Positions 1-13,457 are shown, counted from the stretch's first letter. The stretch is 64,000 nt of DNA from Liolophura sinensis (GCF_032854445.1 NC_088304.1:33594810-33658809); one strand, 5' to 3'. A program made the numbers and translations. Notes: generated from the sequence alone by a model not told the origin.

Positions 1-215
1 AAGCATATGACCACATTATTTAGACAGAAGCCCGTCGGTGGCCTAATGCATGGTTAGAACACCCGCCTTGAAGTCAGAACACCCCGGGATCAAACCCGGG
101 TCATGTCATACCAAAGACTTCAAAAATGATACTTCTATCTGCCTGGCTTGGCTCTCAGCACTGAGGAGGTAGAACAAGGAAGCGGGACTGGTTGGTCCGG
201 TGTCGGTATAATGTG
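1..215 (+). mobile_element. Family-B tRNA-derived SINE (head and body)
   Basis: Begins gtcggtggcctaatgcatgg with an A-box-like tggcctaatgcatgg and a B-box-like gggatcaaacccgg, so a tRNA-derived Pol III promoter. The body is gtcataccaaagacttcaaa, then ctcagcactgag, then gtataatgtgactgggtggg. The usual 3' tail is not present; sequence after about 240 looks unrelated. Confidence 0.85.
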
Positions 216-239
216 ACTGGGTGGGGTGTCAGGTCTGGT

Positions 240-1907
240 GGGAACACGTGGGAAAGTTCGGGAGTAACGTGCCTCAGGTTGGCACTGCGGTTTCCTCGAC
301 ACATAAATCTAATCACCATCGTTTAAATGACAAATTCTTAAATATACAAATAAACAACCATGAAATAACTAACCGTGTCCGATATGTTATTGCGATTGTA
401 GTACCCAATCATCCTGACACTAGCGCTTTTCTTGTTAAATATTTAAAATCAGCGCGGAAACGAAAACAACTTAACTTGAATAAGTTTCTGCTCATTCGGA
501 ATATACGAAAGAAATTCCTTGAAATAGTCTCCCTGATATTGCAAGAAATAGTATTACAGTTATGTAAGCAAGAAGTGAGGCTTATTCCGTATGAAATTTG
601 CGACTTTGATTTGTAGAATCCGTGGGCAGCAGATTAAGTTTACTGCATGACAGAATCTCTCACCAGTACGAAAAGGCATAAAGTATGCCAAAAACAGTGA
701 CAGCAAAGTAAACAAAAACATCCTCCAAAAGCTTCACGGGCGTTTTCCAAATAATCCATCAAGCTCGCTGAACGTTATCAAGGCACGCCGAAATAAATGG
801 CTTCGTAATTCAGTCATGTCGGAGATGTCGGACTTTGCCAGATCTCCAGTTTGCTGTCAGATTTGCAGAAAGTTGGGCGGTTAGATACGGCAGTCCACAC
901 TTCCGTTATCATCAAAATATCTATAGAAATGATATTAAGGAGACCGTTATCCTTTTGTCCGATACAGAAATGGAACGTTATTCCCGCTGGCATATTCCCA
1001 TTAATTTTTACAGGATCGAGTGAACATAACGTCGTACGGCTTTAGATGTCCAGATACTGTCAATGCCTAATATAATTATTTCGTAACGTCGGTCAAAACT
1101 GCCAACATTCCACAAATTGGATTCCTAATGGTAAAACAAATACTCCATTACAGCACAGATTTCGTTGCCTATGTCTGACCTATGGTCTGCCACTTACTGA
1201 CCTCGCCTATTATTCTGACAAACCGCTAAGACTTGTTCAGAATGAATCCGATTCAAACCTTCTATAAAAGTTGACCAAACCGCTTGATTATTGTTTCTTG
1301 CTTGCGTAGTCTTTATTGCTCGGCCTCTCATCTGGGGTAAGGATAACCACGTCATTTCTGTACATTCCTTAGTCGAAGTTTATGTCAGATGAGAAGAGCA
1401 TTAACTTTTGCCTGGCGTTTTATGGAATCTGTCATACTCGGATAAAATTAGCCTTCTCGACTGTACAGTTTGAAGCTTCCGGGATAAACTTGACCTGTGA
1501 AACATGGTATATATTCAGTTATTTTATGGAAGTGTTTCATTATAAAACACAGGTAGTTCTATTCCGAACACTTCGTGTATTTTTCACTCAATATTTTAGC
1601 TCCTATATCAGAAGCAAAAAATGCTGAAATAATGAATGCAAAATGGTGTAAAACCACTACTTTTGTTACGCCTAAATGACTAGCGGAACAACTGGATTGT
1701 GTATTTTATTTTATTTATTTTGGTAATCATTATTTTTTTTTATTGTTGGTGTTGTTGAACTTTGCAAAGATACAGGTTAATTGCAAGACTGTTCATAATT
1801 TTGGACTAACTGTCCAAATTAATTATCCTCATTGACCAAGACACGTTGTCCCATAGCAAAATATTTTGTAGCAATGGGAACTTTTTTCTCATCTTTACAA
1901 TCGGTCT
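240..1907. other. No gene or repeat recognised
   Basis: AT-rich sequence with only short, mutually overlapping ORFs. I see no exon with matching splice sites and no repeat beyond a possible SINE remnant around 240-330. Confidence 0.5.
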
Positions 1908-1910
1908 AAT

Positions 1911-2615
1911 AATAGCCTCGTACTAATAAATGTCTCTTGTTCTATACTAGAAATAATAGCCTCGTACTAATAAATGTCTCTTGTTCTATACTAGAAATAA
2001 TAGTCTCGTACTAATAAATGTCTCTTGTTCTATACTAGAAATAATAGCCTCGTACTAATAAATGTCTCTTGTTCTTTACTAGAAATAATAGCCTCGTACT
2101 AATAAATGTCTCTTGTTCTATACTAGAAATAATAGCCTCGTACTAATAAATGTCTCTTGTTCTATACTAGAAATAATAGCCTCGTACTAATAAATGACTC
2201 TTGTTCTATACTAGTAATATTAGTCTCGTACTAATGAATGTCTCTTGTTCTATACTAGAAATAATAGCCTCGTACTAATAAATGTCTCTTGTTCTATACT
2301 AGAAATAATAGCCTCGAACTAATAAATGTTTCTTGTTCTATACTAGAAATAATAGCCTCGAACTAATAAATGTTTCTTGTTCTATACTAGAAATAATAGC
2401 CTCGTACTAATAAATGTTTCTTTTTCTATACTAGAAATAATAGCCTCGTACTAATAAATGTTTCTTTTTCTATACTAGAAATAATGGCCTCGGACTAATA
2501 AATGTTTCTTTTTCTATACCAGAAATAATAGCCTCTGACTAATAAATGTTTCTTGTTCTATACTAGAAATAATAGCCTCGTACTAATAAGTGTTTCTTTT
2601 TCTATACTAGAATTT
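1911..2615. repeat. 44-bp minisatellite (16 copies)
   Basis: The unit contains aatagcctcgtactaataaa followed by tgtctcttgttctatactag. Copies repeat at 44 bp (for example unit ends at 1920 and 1964). Later copies carry gtttctttttc, so the array has an older and a more homogeneous end. Confidence 0.96.
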
Positions 2616-3299
2616 TTTGCACATTATATTTGCCCATACACTATATAGTTTGCTAATAATTTCAGTCGGAGTCTTGTCTGACCATGCCTTGGCAGTTAAG
2701 AGCCTGATATAACCTACAGACCAAGATCATTTGAAATTCCGCCAAAGCTCTGGTCTTGTGACAGCCATAACTCAAGATAAGTTTATTACGATAAATATCA
2801 TATAACGCTTCACGTCTTTCAGAGGGGAAAAAAGCTGTGGGATAAAAAGCATCCCCGACATTTATACCAGTAATGTCAGTGCGTATCAGAATGCCCGGAA
2901 GCTGTTAGACTTATCTTCAGTGTCCAGAACACAAGGGATAAAGCAGATAATGTCAGCTAAATGTCACTTTTCAGGTGTCAAACCTGTCTTTTTTATCACC
3001 CAACAGCAGCAGAGACCTGAAGAAACACAAGCCTTCGGGGTTTGGGGCTTATATGCAGCCGGAGAAATAGCATCCGCTGACGCAAACTGGAAACACATAT
3101 AAAGCATATACATTGTCTTGAGATAACCATCTGACCAAATGGTTATGGGAAGTATACGCAGGATTAGAAATACCAGGATGAGTTTCAAGGTAACTTGTGT
3201 CTTGTAGCACAACTTAATCTTGTATTTGTTATCTTTCCCAACAGGAATGAGTCACAAATTTCTATCTTAAACATGCAAACGAGTTTGACAATTATACAT

Positions 3300-3585
3300 T
3301 CTAATACTACTCAGTTAGCCACCTTCAGATGCTCACTCATATAACTGACCTACAGCCTCGTAAATCAAAGTTCGATTCCAGGTTGATTCGTATCAAGAAT
3401 ATTGTTGGGGGGTTTCACTCGTGATTTATTTATTCCTTTATTTCATTATCTGATTCTTGTTTTCAGCCATACCAAGAATATTTCTTTTACATATGATAGC
3501 GATTAGTTTTGTAAGTGGATGAAACCAGAGTGCCGAAGGTAAACCACCGACCTTTGGCAAGTTTCTAACGAACTTACAAACATGT
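3300..3585 (-). mobile_element. Decayed SINE remnants (tRNA-like B box and family-E body)
   Basis: 3365-3385 has aaagttcgattccagg, a B-box match on the plus strand. 3420-3585 has a T-rich (attt) tract, ccaagaatatttcttttac and agtgccgaaggtaaaccacc, matching family E in minus orientation. The boundary between the pieces is unclear. Confidence 0.45.
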
Positions 3586-3629
3586 GACGTACAGTTATGG
3601 ACGCCCTATTTATGGGAAGACAAGTTCCA

Positions 3630-3905
3630 TTTCATTTATTTATTTATGTATTTATGTATTTATTTATTTATTTTATTGGATACACAAGAATATTTTACAG
3701 GAACAACGGCGGTCAGTATTATGGTTGGTGGAAACCGGGCCGAGTCCGGGTGAAACCCACGACCATCCGCAGGTTGCTGAAAGACCTTCCCACTTGAAAC
3801 CGGAGAGGAAGCTAACATGAGCTGGACTTGAACTCACAGCCATCGCACCGGTGAGAGGCTCCTGTGTCATGCACGGCGTTGTCATGCTAACCCCCTCGGC
3901 CACAG
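3630..3905 (-). mobile_element. Full-length family-A tRNA-derived SINE
   Basis: T-rich (attt) tract, then aagaatattttacagg, gaaacccacgaccatccgca, agctggacttgaactcacag (B box on the minus strand: gagttcaagtcc) and a head ending ctaaccccctcggccacag. ORFs over it are not coding. Confidence 0.9.
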
Positions 3906-6900
3906 TTCAATCTTAAATCACAGATCGTGAGTTGTGGTCGCCAGGACACAAACGCCATTGTAAAGTACGAGAAGAATCCGATTTCTCTATTCCCTGCCGG
4001 GGGTGATCTGGAAATGGACCCAAGAACAATGCCATTGTTATAATCCCGCTGTTTTACATTTCAGTTTTCAGTAGTCAGACGCTAAGGATATCGTTTGATG
4101 GCTGTTAGAGTGTTGGTCTTGTTGACTCAGTAAGGGGACAGATATAACTGTAGACACACGGTATTGTCCTGGAGGGAGATATCACTGGGACTAAGATCGC
4201 CTTTCGTGCTCGTGAATAGATACAACCTTAGTCGATACCCCAGAGCTGGAAACGGGTGGCGTCTTTCACGCCTAGGCCGGAAGTACATGCATATACCGAT
4301 CGGGAGGGCCTGTAGCCCCTGGGGTGGAGATGGCCTTAGTTGTGTAGTTATTTGTCCCTAGAGATTCAGAGGTAAGTCTGAAGTGTGACACGCCATGGTT
4401 GGAAATGTGCAGGTTATCACAACTGCAGGTCAAATCGACCTCGGAAACGAACCCGTTTTTTTTTTCTCGTTAAAAAAAAGACAAGAACGGAAACGTCGGT
4501 ATTATACTTTCGTTTATGTCAGAGAAAGTGTTGGTTTATGATGATCTCACAGCGAATCACGACCTGCTGTGTTTAATAACCTAGCTGTAGGAAGACATCT
4601 ATTATTTTATGTTGGGTGTCCATTTGACTGGACTGTTAATACAGTCTACTCTAAACATTTACACGCATACAGGCTTACTCCAAGTATCCGGCCTCCAGGT
4701 TTCTAAGTGAAGACAACCAGACAGAACACAGTTTGACAAGCCACTTTCACACTGTTACATGTAGGACAACCACACCTGCAAACCATCACATTTTGTTTTT
4801 CGAATTCCCATATATCGTTTCATTGCGCATTAATTGCAACTGTTCATGTATCCAACGTAGCGATCAACACAATGAATATATGGCCACTATCCATATACAA
4901 CAACAGCAACGATCTAATGTTTACCAATGACCAAAACAATTTCTGCTGTTTATACGTTACATTATGTTGTAGGTATAGACAATTCTTAGTTACTTCTAGA
5001 TTTGAACACCGTCATAGCCATTGTATTATTTTGCCCCCTCTACCGTGTTCATTACTATTTACGTAGGCTTTACTGTCTATGAATATGCTAGAAGGTCATC
5101 CCGGAAGGCGGAGAGTCACGTGCGTAATCCGGTCCACAGCACACTCATCTAATACTTTAAGTATGGCCTTATGATAACATAATCTCCTAGGTATCTAATT
5201 TAACTCCTTTCATCGGAGAAATCGGATTGCATATTCAGTGAAGCGTGGTGAGTATCCAGTAAACTCATGGCTGTCTTGAAATTACCAACTGCACAATACA
5301 TCCGCCGAATAATAGCGATTTAATTAACACTCTGCCTAATGGCGGATGAATACACCATGCGGAAAAGTCAGCTGAAATACCACCTCGTGCTTAACACGAA
5401 ACTAAGCTTCGTCTTACCTGATTGCCATGGCAACAGACTTATTAATTAACTTGATAACGAGCAAATCTCAAGAGACAATTAAGAAAGCGAGAGAGAGAAA
5501 TAGAAAAATAACAATCTTGTAATGAAGGTATTGACAGAATTTGTCTTCACACGTTTTAAAGTTAATACCATCCCACGGTGCGCCACATACTAGATTTATC
5601 CCCACGTATATGAAGCTGATAGGAAAGCGTCGTAATTTTACTGTCGCTTGGGATAACCCGGTACGCCTTAGGCCTCTTCTATTTGGAGGCGTCCGCGGAT
5701 CACTCCGCCGCGGAAGTACACAGCGCTACGGCATGGTCATCTAACAATATGGCTGATTAACCCCATGACTGCACTCAGCGCCCACTTTACACTAATCGGT
5801 CAACGGCCTGGTATTAAGAGCTGCAGCCCTCCATGGTTTCGACGCAAGATGCCATCGAGATTCTCTATCGCTAATGTGCTTGTTAACTCGATTTTTTTTT
5901 AATGCCTTTAACTGGAACTTCTTTGAAGACAACAATGTCCTCGTTACCGACATACATAAGTCAACTAATTGCACGGGTATACCCTTCCGCTCCCACAAAG
6001 AGGTCCATTAGACGACGTCAGGGCTCATGTGTCATAATTCCGAACTTGAGGGACATCGAGTGAAGATCGGCCAAAGATTACTGGAGCTATATTTATTATT
6101 TTAACCGAATAATGTACTGAATACAAATATCGTAACGAACTTGCGTCTTATAACATCGGCTGGCCTGTATATAGGATGATTGTGAACCCTTGTTGAAACC
6201 TCCTGTACTGAATATTTTTGTCCGTCCTACCATATGGTAAAGGAGACGCTTTTTTCAGTGACTCTGGACATGCAGTCAGAGTTAATATTTGACTGGAAAG
6301 ATATCGTCAACATCTAAGCAACAATACGTAATTAAACGACAGCATAGATGTACACCTATATCCGTTGACAGTTCTTGGCGTCTCCGGAGTTACCTGCTGA
6401 CCGTGCCTAATGTACACCTTGTGCGCCGTAATGGAAACAATGCTTAACGCAACGCTGCGATAGCTTTGAGAAGCAACCTTCAGAGGTGTAGCTTGGGACA
6501 ATCCGAGCTGTTCAACACGCTGAGTTTTGTGTTCATTGAAGTCGAAGACGGTAATTATCTTTGCTTTCATGGCCTGATACAGAAACGCTATAAGCAACCA
6601 ATCTGGGTCGGGTTATATAGTGTTTGGGGAAGTAATGCCGGGCGATCTGGTACGGCACAGGTGAGTGACCACCCACGTGCCACGTTGATGCCCCTCACGT
6701 ATATACATCTTAACTCCAGGTTAAGGTTCCCGCAGCCCTGATGCCATCTCCGAGCCCGAGGGGCAGGGAATTTACTCGCGTGCCAATATAAGCACCGGAG
6801 CTGCGAATGTTTGTATAGCCGCGTAGATCGTCGTCCACAAGGCCCCAGGTCAGTCGTCACGCTACTACACTGACTTCCGGTCTGAGAGCACCAATTTGGC

Positions 6901-7260
6901 GTGCTGTCAGCGCTGATGATGTGCTTTAATGGATGGCCCGGGACAACATTAGGCTTATATTAGCCCCGGTTTTTACTCACGCACACGCTAATGGGCAGAT
7001 GCTGTGCTGAACTCTCCGCCATTTAGTCAAGCGTGAAACACGTAACTTCCGGTTAGCACGGGCCCTCGGGAGGCCATTTTGCGGCGAGTATCGGCAATCC
7101 ACCACCAATCATCCAATAAAGAACTGGCGGATGACGCTGCCAAAATGAAATTAAAAGATTGTATCTGGAAACACCACCTTCCGAAAGATATGCTGGTTAG
7201 TGACGTAAACGGCGGTCGTTCAACGCCAATGTACGATTTGAAACAGGGAAAATATAATAC
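3906..7260. other. No gene recognised; possible unclassified repeat at 4085-4370
   Basis: 4085-4370 (gttagagtgttggtcttgtt through agttatttgtccctagag) has the composition of a SINE body but I could not pair it with another copy here. The rest is unique-looking AT-rich DNA with no credible exon. Confidence 0.4.
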
Positions 7261-7268
7261 CAAGCACT

Positions 7269-7397
7269 CTGGTTTCCTTCCTCCACAAAGATAGCCGCCA
7301 TCGTATAAGTGAAACATTCCGCAGTGTGGCGTCATTTGTTTCATTCATTTGTTTATTTGATTGGTGTTTTACACCGTACGCGAGAATATTTCACGTG
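7269..7397. mobile_element. Two family-A SINE tails in tail-to-tail orientation
   Basis: 7269-7333 is a plus-strand family-A tail (gccgccatcgtataagtgaa). 7350-7397 is a minus-strand tail (tttatttgattggtgtttta). Neither has a head. Together they form an imperfect inverted repeat. Confidence 0.7.
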
Positions 7398-7857
7398 CAT
7401 GCGTTCTAATGTTTCCTTGTTCTAACCTCTTCGTGATGAGCGCAAAGCGAGACTGCAGTAAGTGCCATTTTTAACCTCTCATCTTCGAGGCAGACGCTCT
7501 GACCATTAGGTCAAATAAGCGGTCGAAAACGTAGAGAGGCAACTAGTATCAAATCAAGCGCTAATAGTTAATCAAACACATAATCGTACATTTTGACAAT
7601 TGTTGAAATGTTGATGATGGATACATAAAGATTACAGATGTCAGATTTATTCTGCTGTTTGTTAGGAATAACCTTAAATTTCAATTTAAGTCCAAAGTCC
7701 ATATTCAAAACAGCGTATAATTTGGAAACGATATTAGAATCGATATCGAATTGTTACTTCGAATAAACTATCAATGATTCGCTGTCCACACCTACATAAT
7801 ACTCCTGTCTTTCACGTAATAACGAAGTTTCTACATGCTTCTGGATAAACTCATTCG

Positions 7858-8240
7858 ACATCAACATGATCGTGCGGCAATTTTAGACATCAACGTAGAC
7901 ATTAGGCAATTCTAAATATCAACACGGACGTGCGGAAACTTTAGATATCAACATGATGGTGCGGCAATATTAGACATCAACGTAGAGTGAGTGAGTGAGC
8001 GCTTGGGGTTTAATGTACTTATCAATTTTTCAATCATATGACGACGAAGGAATCCTTAGAGTGCAAGTAAATTGCCCCCTTGTTGCAGGACGGATTTCCA
8101 CCACTCTTTTATTTAGTGCTGCTTCACTGAGACGCCTGACCGAAGGCAAGTAAGCCGACCCGCCCGAGCCATTACACTGATACGGGTCAACCAGTCGTTA
8201 GACATCAACATAGACATGCGGCAATTTTACATATCAACCA
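7858..8240. repeat. 29-bp minisatellite interrupted by a SINE
   Basis: Units start at 7858, 7887, 7916, 7945 and 7974 (acatcaacatgatcgtgcgg then caattttag) and resume after the SINE with acatcaacatagacatgcgg at 8202. About six units in all. Confidence 0.88.
7987..8197 (-). mobile_element. Family-C SINE inserted in the 29-bp array, with target-site duplication
   Basis: The minus strand reads the family-C body (gactggttgacccgtatcag, ggcaagtaa..gcctgac type segment, gtgaagcagcac) and the shared 3' tail (gtcgtcatatgattgaaaaa) ending in (ACTC)n. Flanks 7970-7986 and 8198-8214 are ttagacatcaacgtaga and ttagacatcaacataga, a 17-bp duplication with one mismatch. The repeat itself could produce part of this match. 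Confidence 0.85.
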
Positions 8241-8675
8241 TGCGAGCAACCTAGAAAAGCTGTGTGTACATAACAATAATCTTTCAATCATATAAATGAT
8301 ATTAGATCGATGTCGAAAAAATTTTTTAAAATACACCACGGAGTTGATATGAATTCGTAAATAATGTTCCCGTTAAAATCAATACTATAACATACAGTTT
8401 GAAACAATTGGGGTGTATTATGTAAAATCCATTCCATCTTGGTCATGAGAAAGAATTTTATCTTGCATCGAATATCTGCGGCGTTCTCATGCTACATGAA
8501 AGGTAATGCTACCGACAAAGTGCCTAGGAGTGCATTGGAACTTGTCATCTTTCCGTTGGAAATGCGTTGTAACGTCATCATTAATGAACGTCTATCATTA
8601 AACATCATACTCAAGAATAGTTCACTTCTAAAAAGTCGGTCAGAATTAAACCACCGAATCTCCTGATTTAAAACC

Positions 8676-8775
8676 AAGCCGACAGAAGAACTGGATTCGA
8701 ACCTATGATCCTATTGATCAAGGGCATGATTTGTTCGCAGTGAACCAGTGCTTTAACCATCTTAACCAGTGATGG
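8676..8775 (-). mobile_element. Family-E SINE head fragment
   Basis: ctggattcgaacctatgatc is a reverse-strand B box (ggttcgaatcc), followed by the tRNA-like gttcgcagtgaaccagtgct. Similar to 35775-35820 and 47085-47160. Confidence 0.55.
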
Positions 8776-8779
8776 CGGA

Positions 8780-9845
8780 AAAGAAGCAATGTGATGATCA
8801 CACTTAATATGATATACGCTGATGTTTCAAGAAACATGAGAACCCTGTTACATCGCACTATTGAAATGATGAGAGTGGAGAATGGGTTCGTGGGTTCAAC
8901 GAGCGAGGATGCCAGAGAGTCCAACGGTGTTAATTTCGATGTTTAGAGCTGCCGTATGAAAAAACAGCGCACAATTTAAACAGACAGTCTTGTGGGCGTC
9001 GATTAGACACACTGGGCGACGCGGATGTGCTGTAGTAAAATACATATTGATGAGATATTTCATATGTCAGCGTTTCGACAACTCGTATCCGCAGTGATTA
9101 CCGCTGGGTTATAGGGTGCCGGTGGGGGAATTATTAAGCCATGGCAACAGGTCAGCTTTGCGGTTGTCGTGATGCTGGCGTGGATAATTCCCAGTACCGC
9201 TGCCGGTTTACGACACAGGATCAGCTGCTGATTGATTGCTTATTCCCTCTGTCAGCTCTTTCATTTTCCTACCGGATTTTTGTTTCTTTATTAATTAACC
9301 CAGACGTCGCTTCTCCAGGACCCCCTGAGCGAAAAAAAGGCACTAATTTCTGTCGCTATAGCAAGCTTATCCAGCCTTATATCCCGTTTGGGGTAATGTA
9401 ATAACATCTCCTGGTGAAAAATAAGTATTTAAGTCAGTGACAAATGAGACAGCGACTAATAAATGACTATCGGATTCTGCCTTTTTATTACCATCCTCAT
9501 TTCAGATACAGAACCCACAGCGGTAGCTATGGAATAAGAATTGAGACTATCAATTAATTTGGATATTGAGAAATCTTCCACGTAATATAAAGCATGGTAA
9601 ACTCCAGTCACATTGTCCACGCACAATAAACTACCCGTCTTTCATTCAGTTAAGACTGTACAGCGTATATGAAAGCTGACAACAGCAGAGTCTGTATCCT
9701 GAAATAGTATCCTTAATTATTTCTCCGAAAGAAACAAGCATTACACGAACTATAACTCAAACTTTTTTTACAAACTATGTGACAAAAATGTTTGAATCGT
9801 TTTCAAAAGCAAATACAGGGTGCCTGGAGTACTTTGTTTGCCTTA
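8780..9845. other. No gene recognised
   Basis: Contains an 86-codon ORF at 9141-9401 without splice or family support. The segment 9100-9320 is less AT-rich than its surroundings and might be conserved noncoding DNA; this is a guess. Confidence 0.35.
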
Positions 9846-9849
9846 GGAT

Positions 9850-10102
9850 ATGATTTATTTATTTATTGGATTGGTGTTTTACGCCGTACTCAAGAATAAT
9901 TCACTTATATGACGGCGGCAAGCATTATAGTGGGTGGAAACCGGGCAGAGTTCGGCGGAAACCCACGACCATCTGCAGGTTGCTGTCAGACCTTCCCACG
10001 CAAGGCCGGAGAGGAAGCCAGCATGAGCTGGACTTGAACTCACAGCGACCGCATTGGTGAGAGGCTCCTGGGTCATTACGCTGCGCTAGCGCGCTAATCA
10101 AC
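9850..10102 (-). mobile_element. Full-length family-A SINE
   Basis: gatttatttatttattggat, gccgtactcaagaataattc, cagcatgagctggacttgaa, and a head with gggtcattacgctgcgctag and cgcgctaatcaact. Close to consensus. Confidence 0.92.
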
Positions 10103-10104
10103 TG

Positions 10105-11925
10105 TATATATTACGTGAACCCAAGAGTTTCCAAGCATTATTTGTTGGGTGTAAATCTAGTTGTCATGTCCGGCATTCGCATAAAACTCGTAAACCATGT
10201 CGGGGCGTTCCAAATCGATAATCACAGTCGATAGCCATTTTCGAAACACCGTAAAACACAAATTGCCAAAGGAATATGTGAGAAATACAGATATAGACAG
10301 TAAATAAGCTAGTAACGTAACATCAGTTTTTAATGGTGCAGGGGAGACATTCGACATTCTAGCCATGACATACAAATCAAATTTTGAACTCAGTATCCGT
10401 TAATAATTTCCAGGTCGAATACAAATATGAGGCATTTTTTTCAATGTATACCATTATATAATTTCGTTACACCTTGTCCTACTTAGCACCTAAAGTGATA
10501 TATCCAAGTAAGATTTTTACGGACATATTTGCCCGTATGGCCTGCCAATTATTCTTTTTTCTTTCAATGAGCACGAGTGAGCTGTGGAATAAACAAGAAA
10601 ATTCTATAAAGATAATATCTTATAGAAAAATTGCTCGACCGCCGTGCGGAAATACTTCGTGGATTTTCGGAGAATTCGTAGGTATAAGACGATTATCATT
10701 CGCCGGATGCAATTCAATTTCGCAAAAGTAAAAGATTCTAAGCTGGTTTTCTTAGCCTAAACTTGCACTGTATAGCCATTGTCGAGCTCAGAGCCTTTCT
10801 TCGAAGATGCATATATTCCAATAGAAGATAATTGCTTATCGGGCGTAATAGATTGATAAGTACATCAATATTTGATCAGAAGCCTGTATTATCAATCAGT
10901 AGAGTCTTTTGAAAAACACCTTTGATGGGTTTCTTCTAAAATATCGCGTCTCTTCTCGCGAAAGGCAATTTATTGGTAAAGAGCTTTTGACTTAAACACT
11001 TTGAATTAGCGGGTGCGAACTGGAGGATTTTATTGGTTCTTATCTGGACGGGATCTGCAATAATATAAAGTGACTTTCCTCGTCGCGGTACCTAAGCTGA
11101 ACGTATCAGCGTACATTAAACTCGGAGCGCTATTTGCCGTATCGATGTGTTTACGCGGTGAAGAGCAAGCCGCAATGACTTTAGCGTTATGAGTACAAAC
11201 GATTAGCGATCCTGCAAGAAAAAAAACGAGAAAGGGTTCATTCTACTCTACGTAGACCACCTGTCACTTTTGTCGCAAGATCTTTATTGCAATCAGATAA
11301 TATTCAGTTAAAATCACCAGCTGGCTCGTATCGAAATATGGTTTATTGCAACATCTTCTAACCTATACGAAACACTCTGAAGAAGAAAGCAGTCAAAGGA
11401 TTCTGATCAGTTGCGTGCAATGGCGGTGGGATCGGTACCTTTTTTCCGAAGTATTTTAGATTTTAGTCTTACGTACAACAGAAACGCGTATAGATCCAAG
11501 AACTTCAAGGATTTTTTAAAATTTACACAGATTTATGGATGGAGATGAATATCAATAGCCACGATCCACACGTATAGCTAAAAACAATGCACTGCACTGT
11601 CTTCGTGTCACAATTTTAAGGTTGTTAAGTCAATTTTATGAGTAAAAAAGCATGGGTCATACGTTGACACATGTTTCCGGATAAAAAGGTAATATACATG
11701 TGGTTTGTAGAAGGGTTCAAAAAACTGAATTCACGTTAATAAAAAAATATTTGCATATGTTTACCAGAGACATGTGAAATTGGCATATAAGAACCGGAAG
11801 TGACGCGCGTGTGTGGAATTATCATGCAGGTGGTAATGGAGTTTTCTGAAGGAAAAGGGGAACTTTGTGCAACGAGACATAATCAACCGCATATATCATT
11901 ATTAGGCCCTCGAAGATCCTGATCC
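10105..11925. other. No gene or repeat recognised
   Basis: AT-rich DNA with only short ORFs. No splice-supported exon seen. Confidence 0.45.
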
Positions 11926-11929
11926 TGAA

Positions 11930-12025
11930 TACCACCTACCCAACCCTACACACACCATAATGCTGGCCGATGTCGTATAAGTCAAACATTCCTTTGAAAG
12001 GCGTAAAACACAAATGAAATATATA
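11930..12025 (+). mobile_element. Family-A SINE tail fragment
   Basis: ccataatgctggccgatgtc, gtataagtcaaacattcc, aggcgtaaaacacaaatgaa: the 3' third of family A. Confidence 0.75.
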
Positions 12026-12029
12026 CCGA

Positions 12030-13455
12030 TAATAAATTTAATTAGCCCACAAGGTTTTCCTGTAATATCGCACGACATGAAGTCGTCAGCCATTTTCCTC
12101 TTGGCACTGGCCGTGCTTTTTTTTAAAGAGCACTAATGCTCTGTGTGTCGCGTGGCCTCCTGATGTCGGAAACGCCCGGATTCTCTCTTTTCTCCTCTCC
12201 CTCAACTCTCACAACCCCCCCCCCCCCCTCCCCAAACTCCCATCCTTTTTGTATGAATCTCTCCCTATGTATATCTACACACCTCTTGCCGCGCTGCGTT
12301 CTTGGAAAAGGCTTCACTCTTGATGCTCATCGACCGTCTTCCATGTTCATTTAACCGGGTGAACATTAACGGTGGGGGAAACATGGCAGAGCAACAAATA
12401 AAGCTAAAACGTCTGCCACTTCTTGTGAGAGGTTGGGATTTCAACGGGGAATAACACTCACAAATAAATCCTAGAGTCCCCCCCAACTCCCCCTCAAAAG
12501 ACGCTTTGCGTCAGAGAGTTCGAGACACGCGCAGCCCAGAGACACTTGAGAAGGAAACGAGACTATTTAGTATTGACAGCTTTCTGTTACGATTGCCGCT
12601 TCGTGGATAACTACGAGTGGCAATGTCCAGCCGTTCTGGGAGTAAGGGATTTGGATGTATTGGGTGGGGGAACAGAGTACCGAATGTTGGCAAGGCTGAA
12701 ACTGTGAAACATCATTCAGTGAGCGAACAGAGGATGTAAAAGAATTCAAAACGAATTAATAGCCGCTGTAAAATAAAAAAAATCAATGTGCCGTTCTCCT
12801 TGTGTTTCACAATGAAGCTGAGCATGGCGGTTCTTCTTGCCGTTGTTTGACAGTTGGCCGCGTGTATCACTGACACTTTAGAAACCTCGCCGGGACTACT
12901 AGAGTCTGTACGATCATCACCACAAGAGGCCGAGCACAATGCCGGGGATGTCAGGAAAGAGTGTGAGTGGCCAGCGAAGGGCACTAAGAGAATGTAGGCA
13001 TAGAATCCCTAATACACATAAGATTCCTTCCAATCAAACAGCTTTATTGAGATAAAGTAAAGAGACAAAAGAGACTGTGCGGTGAGGGAAAAGAAAGTTG
13101 TTCTCTGACGTCATTCGTGGTGTGCATGCTTCTAAAAGAGCTTTGCAATGCTCGGTTTTTCTGGGGTTTATTTTGCATTTTTTTTTGGCATTTTATTGAA
13201 GTCCATACTATTATAGTTGCTTACTATTACTTTGAGCCAATTAAACCAACATTGCCAACAATGAAATATGATAGAAAGATAGCGATATGATTAAATATGT
13301 GTTCACGGTGTGCACAGTTAACCTATCACTTTTATCGATGTTAAAGTTATTATTGTTTGAAAGATTTACAGATTTAAATCCGTGCTTGACAAAGCGGGAG
13401 AAATGTACATGTCATACACATCAATCATGTTCACCATACCGTTAAATCAAGGTCA
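12030..13455. other. No gene recognised; homopolymeric C tract at 12213-12231
   Basis: The overlapping ORFs on both strands around 12120-12980 are short and share no family signal. A C-rich tract interrupts the pyrimidine-rich segment 12180-12240. Confidence 0.4.
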
Positions 13456-13457
13456 TT

